Below, one piece after another: positions 7,996 through 10,552 of a stretch of 10,552 bases of DNA. A program made the position numbers and the translations under genes. This DNA is from Pseudomonadota bacterium. Its GTDB lineage: Bacteria > Pseudomonadota > Gammaproteobacteria > Xanthomonadales > Xanthomonadaceae. Numbering within the stretch: position 1 is the stretch's first letter; each line of letters begins with the position of its first letter. Location of the stretch: positions 1 to 10,552 of the forward strand of contig JAEXTE010000397.1 in NCBI GenBank assembly GCA_023453655.1. The letters are read 5' to 3'. The notes under the pieces were generated by a model that did no database searches, was not told the origin of the DNA, and saw only the letters and a program-made list of their open reading frames with translations.

Positions 7996-8463
7996 ATGCC
8001 CCGAGCCGACTACCGCGCCCTGCTTGCCACCGCCCTCGAGGAGGCCCGCCTGGGCCTGGCCGAGGGCGGCATCCCGATCGGAGCGGCCCTGTTCGCCAGC
8101 GACGGTACCCTGCTCGGCCGCGGCCGCAACCGGCGGGTACAGGAGGGCGATCCGTCCGTGCACGGCGAGACCGACGCCTTCCGCAAGGCCGGCCGCCAGC
8201 GCTCGTACCGCGACACCATCATGGTCACCACGCTGTCGCCCTGCTGGTATTGCAGCGGGCTGGTGAAACAGTTCGGCATCGGCACCGTGGTGATGGGCGA
8301 GTCGGTCAACTTCCAGGGCGGACACGCATGGCTGCGCGAGCAGGGGGTGGACATCGTCGATCTCGAGGACCCCGAATGCATCGCCCTGCTCCGCGACTGG
8401 ATCGCCGCCAATCCCTCGATCTGGAACGAGGACATCGGCGAGGACGACTGCCCCCACGGCTGA
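7996..8463 (+). CDS. Cytosine deaminase, yeast FCY1 type
   Basis: A 155-residue zinc hydrolase of the cytidine-deaminase fold, expected to convert cytosine to uracil and ammonia in pyrimidine salvage. The zinc/catalytic motifs are HGE (His56, Glu58) and PCWYC (Cys83, Cys86). Beyond these, the protein follows yeast cytosine deaminase as I recall it: EEARLGLAEGGIPIG (15-29), RGRN (42-45, Asn45 for the base-binding Asn51), GESVNF (101-106, Phe106 for Phe114) and the C-terminal WNEDIGE (143-149, Trp143 and Asp146 for Trp152 and Asp155). This argues against guanine deaminase or the tRNA adenosine deaminase TadA, and E. coli CodA is an unrelated amidohydrolase. Yeast FCY1 is 158 residues, so the length fits. 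The gene is alone on its strand, divergent from the metalloprotease. Confidence 0.9.
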   Translation: MPRADYRALLATALEEARLGLAEGGIPIGAALFASDGTLLGRGRNRRVQEGDPSVHGETDAFRKAGRQRSYRDTIMVTTLSPCWYCSGLVKQFGIGTVVMGESVNFQGGHAWLREQGVDIVDLEDPECIALLRDWIAANPSIWNEDIGEDDCPHG

Positions 8464-8468
8464 ATCCG

Positions 8469-8520
8469 GCCGGCGAGCAAGGGTCCGACGCGGGTGCCAG
8501 GTTGCCGTCGGGCTGCCGGC
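8469..8520. other. Inverted repeats after the cytosine deaminase
   Basis: CCGACG (8485-8490) pairs with CGTCGG (8506-8511) around a 15-base loop, and the palindrome GCCGGC occurs on both sides (8469-8474 and 8515-8520). It begins a few bases past the deaminase stop, so it may serve as a terminator, but there is no T-run. The rest of the gap to 8602 shows no gene; GCTACAAG at 8536-8543 is a poor -10 candidate for the next gene. Confidence 0.3.
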
Positions 8521-8602
8521 GCGTCCTTCCCATCCGCTACAAGCCGCAGCGCCCTGCCCGTCGCGACCGCCGGGCGCCCCTTCCTGCAACCGAACCCCCT
8601 GC

Positions 8603-9426
8603 ATGTCCCTGATCCACCAGACCACCCGGCTGCACGACCTGCCCTGCATCCAGCTGCGCAACGGGGATGCGCGCGCCATCGTCGCCCTGCGCGGCGCGCA
8701 ACTGCTGTCCTGGACACCGGCCGGCGGGAACGAGCGCCTGTCCTGTCCAGTCGCGCGGATTTCGCCCCCGGCGCAGCCATCCGCGGCGGCATGCCGGTGA
8801 TCTTTCCCCAGTTCGGCGAACGCGGACCGCTGCGCAGGCACGGCTTCGCCCGTCTGCTCGACTGGTCCTTCGCCGGCATCGAAGACGGCGCCGCCATCTT
8901 CGAACTGCGCGACGGGCCGGGCACGGCGGACTGGTCGCACGCCTTCGCCTGCCGACTGTCGGTCGAACTGGGCATCGACACGCTGTGCGTCGGCCTGGAG
9001 GTGGAGAACCGGGGCGAACAGGCCTTCGCGTTCACCGCCGCGCTGCACGGCTACCTGCGCATCGGCGACATCGAAGCGGTTGCACTCGAGGGCCTGCAGG
9101 GCTGCGACTACGAGGACAGCGCCAACGGCGGCACCCTGCATCGCCAGGACGCGCATGCGGTCGGCTTCGACGGCGAGGTCGACCGCATCTACGGGGATAT
9201 CGTCGCGCCGCTGCGCCTGGGCGACGGCGAGCTTACGATTGGAATCGAGCAGGATGGCTTCGGCGACTGCGTCGTGTGGAACCCCGGCCCGGGGCTGGCC
9301 GCGCGCCTGCCCGACCTCGCCGCCGACGAATGGCGCCGGTTAGTCTGCGTGGAGGCTGCCCAGGTGCTGCAGCCGATGGTGCTGGCGCCCGGCGCGCGAT
9401 GGCGGGGCCGGCAGCGGCTGGGCTGA
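8603..9426 (+). pseudogene. Hexose-6-phosphate mutarotase (YeaD-like), single-base frameshift
   Basis: The product would be a D-hexose-6-phosphate 1-epimerase (aldose 1-epimerase superfamily) interconverting the alpha and beta anomers of glucose 6-phosphate. The first 46 codons (from MSLIHQTTRLHD) carry the family segment ALRGAQLLSWTPAGGNERL. This frame then goes out of register and stops at 8798-8800. From 8743 another frame continues as LSSRADFAPGAAIRGGMPV and runs intact to the stop at 9424-9426. One base is missing at 8741-8742: the family has an aromatic residue there (LWLS in E. coli YeaD), and TC stands where TAC or TTC would fit. Downstream features are intact: RRHGFARLLDW (His codon 8839-8841), LHGYLRIGDI (His 9046-9048), VVWNPGPG and CVEAAQ (Glu 9352-9354). 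Restored length is about 274 residues. It is either a very recent mutation or a sequencing error. Confidence 0.85.
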
Positions 9427-9428
9427 AC

Positions 9429-9863
9429 TCAGCGCGCCTCGATGGTGAAGGCGCCGAAGGCCACGCCCAGGTCCCAGCCCTTGCCGGTGCCGGCCAGGGC
9501 CAGCGAGACATCGCCCTTGGTCATGGCCTGCGCCTTGCTGGACTTCACCGCGCCGGCGTGGGCTTCCGCGGCGACGTAGGTGCCCAGCAGCTCGCGGATG
9601 TCGTCGACCGCGGAGAAGTCGCCGCGGCCATCGCGGATCTCGGACTTGCCCACGCTCAGGCCGCCGCCCCGCGCCTCGATCCGCACCGCCATCGACTGGC
9701 CGTTGTCGCAGCTCACGCGCCCGGTTCCCGAGGCGGTCTTGTAGAAGGCCGACCAACCGCTCATGTCGAAGGCCAGGCGGCAGGACACGTCGCCGGCGCT
9801 GGCGGGCGCCGCACCAGCGAGGCCGGCCAGGAGGGCGGCGATCAGGACGGGACGCAGGGGCAT
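9429..9863 (-). CDS. Small exported protein of unknown function
   Basis: A 144-residue protein with a clear Sec signal peptide (MPLRPVLIAALLAGLAGAAP and on), likely cleaved at ASA|GDV after residue 23. The mature part is about 121 residues, probably periplasmic or secreted, Gly- and Ala-rich with alternating beta-type segments. Cys28 and Cys52 are its only cysteines and may form one disulfide. Conspicuous segments are SGWSAFYKTASGTG (35-48), GGGLSVGKSEI (67-77), ELLGTYVAAEAHAG (91-104) and the ending DLGVAFGAFTIEAR. I do not recognise the family; the layout vaguely recalls DUF992-type periplasmic proteins, but I would not assign it. The start is supported by the signal peptide and by AGGAG seven bases upstream; an ATG at 9944 would place 27 Arg-rich residues before the signal. 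The stop is two bases from the convergent mutarotase stop. Confidence 0.85.
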   Translation of the reverse strand: MPLRPVLIAALLAGLAGAAPASAGDVSCRLAFDMSGWSAFYKTASGTGRVSCDNGQSMAVRIEARGGGLSVGKSEIRDGRGDFSAVDDIRELLGTYVAAEAHAGAVKSSKAQAMTKGDVSLALAGTGKGWDLGVAFGAFTIEAR

Positions 9864-9870
9864 GGATCGT

Positions 9871-9875
9871 CTCCT
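9871..9875 (-). promoter_or_regulatory. Shine-Dalgarno of the small exported protein
   Basis: AGGAG on the minus strand, seven bases before the ATG at 9863. It supports this start over the upstream in-frame ATG at 9944. Spacing and sequence are identical to the site before the 244-residue lipoprotein. Confidence 0.7.
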
Positions 9876-9904
9876 CGGGGTTCGGCGGGTGCCGCGGTTC
9901 ACGG

Positions 9905-9921
9905 GGCGACAGGATGTCGCC
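9905..9921. terminator. Perfect 7-bp hairpin between hslU and the exported protein
   Basis: GGCGACA (9905-9911) and TGTCGCC (9915-9921) pair perfectly around a 3-base loop. The hairpin lies about 45 bases past the hslU stop and about 40 bases before the next ATG on the same strand. No T-run follows, so it could be an hslU terminator or a structure in the leader of the exported-protein mRNA. Confidence 0.45.
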
Positions 9922-9966
9922 TGGCGGGTGAATCGCCCATGCACGCCGCGCGGCGGCCGGACACGG

Positions 9967-10552
9967 TCAAAGGATGTAGCGGCTCAGGTCGGGATCCTGC
10001 ACCAGCTCGCCCAGGTGCGCATCGACGTAGGCGCGGTCGATGACCACCGCGCTGCCGTCCTTGTCCGGCGCCTCGTAGCTGAGCGTGTCGAGCAGGCGCT
10101 CGAGCACGGTGTGGAGGCGGCGGGCACCGATGTTTTCCTGGCGCTCGTTCACCTGCGCCGCGATCTCGGCCAGGCGCTCGACCGCCTCGTCGGCGAACGA
10201 CAGCTGCACGCCCTCGGTCCGGAGCAGCTCGACGTATTGCCGGGTCAGCGCGGCACGCGGCTCGGTCAGGATGCGCACGAAATCGTCCTTGCTCAGCGCG
10301 GAAAGTTCGACGCGGATCGGAAACCGGCCCTGCATCTCCGGAATCAGGTCGCTGGGCTTGGCCAGGTGGAATGCGCCCGAAGCGATGAACAGGATGTGGT
10401 CGGTCTTGACCGCGCCGTACTTGGTGCTGACCGTGCTGCCTTCCACCAGCGGCAGCAGGTCGCGCTGCACGCCTTCGCGGCTGACGTCGGCGCCCACGCC
10501 CTCGCTGCGCTTGGCCACCTTGTCGATCTCGTCGATGAACACGATGCCGTGC
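9967..10552 (-). CDS. hslU: ATP-dependent protease ATPase subunit HslU (C-terminal part)
   Basis: HslU is the AAA+ unfoldase that feeds substrates to the HslV peptidase in the cytoplasm. The window holds the last 194 residues, starting just before the Walker B motif VFIDEID (codons 10522-10542); the Walker A and pore-loop regions lie beyond the right edge. Visible family features are [19 protein letters not shown] (sensor 1), [14 protein letters not shown] (arginine finger), [15 protein letters not shown] (sensor 2) and the C-terminal DLSRYIL, whose end docks into HslV. The sequence follows E. coli HslU closely as I recall it. The GTG at 10540-10542 is an internal Val codon, not a start. hslV is expected upstream, off the right edge. 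The stop is followed by a 103-base gap with a hairpin, so the exported-protein gene is probably a separate unit. Confidence 0.97.
   Translation of the reverse strand, partial: HGIVFIDEIDKVAKRSEGVGADVSREGVQRDLLPLVEGSTVSTKYGAVKTDHILFIASGAFHLAKPSDLIPEMQGRFPIRVELSALSKDDFVRILTEPRAALTRQYVELLRTEGVQLSFADEAVERLAEIAAQVNERQENIGARRLHTVLERLLDTLSYEAPDKDGSAVVIDRAYVDAHLGELVQDPDLSRYIL

Noticed and set aside
6384..8612. A 742-codon plus-strand frame across the metalloprotease and deaminase
   Set aside because: It is antisense to one well-supported gene and out of frame with another; no recognisable protein motif.
8735..8750. Programmed -1 frameshifting as an explanation for the split mutarotase
   Set aside because: The shift has the right direction, but there is no slippery heptamer of the X XXY YYZ type and this family is not known to use recoding.
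7780..9156. Minus-strand open frames (to 9156 and 8010-9035) opposite the deaminase and mutarotase
   Set aside because: Both are shadows of plus-strand genes whose homology is clear; their products look like low-complexity reading of GC-rich codons.

Overview
The window is high-GC chromosomal DNA from a gammaproteobacterium. The proteins (MreB, HslU, UbiE, a lipoprotein M1 aminopeptidase, a PfkB-family nucleoside/sugar kinase) and the strong GC bias suggest the Xanthomonadaceae/Lysobacteraceae (Lysobacter, Luteimonas or Stenotrophomonas type). This placement is from memory of gene content and style, not from a search. I see no IS element, integrase, phage gene, CRISPR array, tRNA or rRNA. It reads as ordinary core and near-core chromosome, and I did not find a convincing undescribed multi-gene system.

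Layout, left to right. 1-1161 (minus): mreB, with a possible mreC start overlapping its stop and running off the left edge. 1162-1393: divergent promoter region. 1394-2326 (plus): PfkB kinase, probably adenosine kinase. It converges on a 77-residue membrane protein (2372-2605, minus), with a GC-rich hairpin between the two stop codons. 2638-3372 (minus): a 244-residue lipoprotein just upstream of the small membrane protein, probably in the same operon. 3492-5510 (minus): M1 lipoprotein aminopeptidase of the leukotriene-A4-hydrolase type. 5635-6393 (minus): ubiE, with an extended -10 box so close to the ATG that the mRNA may be leaderless. 6438-7880 (minus): secreted M6/M11-like zinc metalloprotease. 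7996-8463 (plus): cytosine deaminase of the yeast FCY1 type. 8603-9426 (plus): hexose-6-phosphate mutarotase (YeaD-like) broken by one missing base near 8741. 9429-9863 (minus): small exported protein of unknown function. 9967-10552 (minus): the C-terminal part of hslU, cut by the right edge.

Functions fall into housekeeping (cell shape by MreB, proteolysis by HslU with HslV, ubiquinone synthesis by UbiE), salvage and sugar metabolism (kinase, deaminase, mutarotase), and envelope or extracellular proteins (two lipoproteins, a small membrane protein, a secreted protease, a small exported protein). Most genes appear to be transcribed singly or in pairs. Several starts have a CTAnnnT box about 30-45 bases upstream, likely the local -10 element. 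All gaps are under 235 bases. The most useful second looks are the mutarotase frameshift, the ubiE promoter, the FCY1-type deaminase and the metalloprotease.
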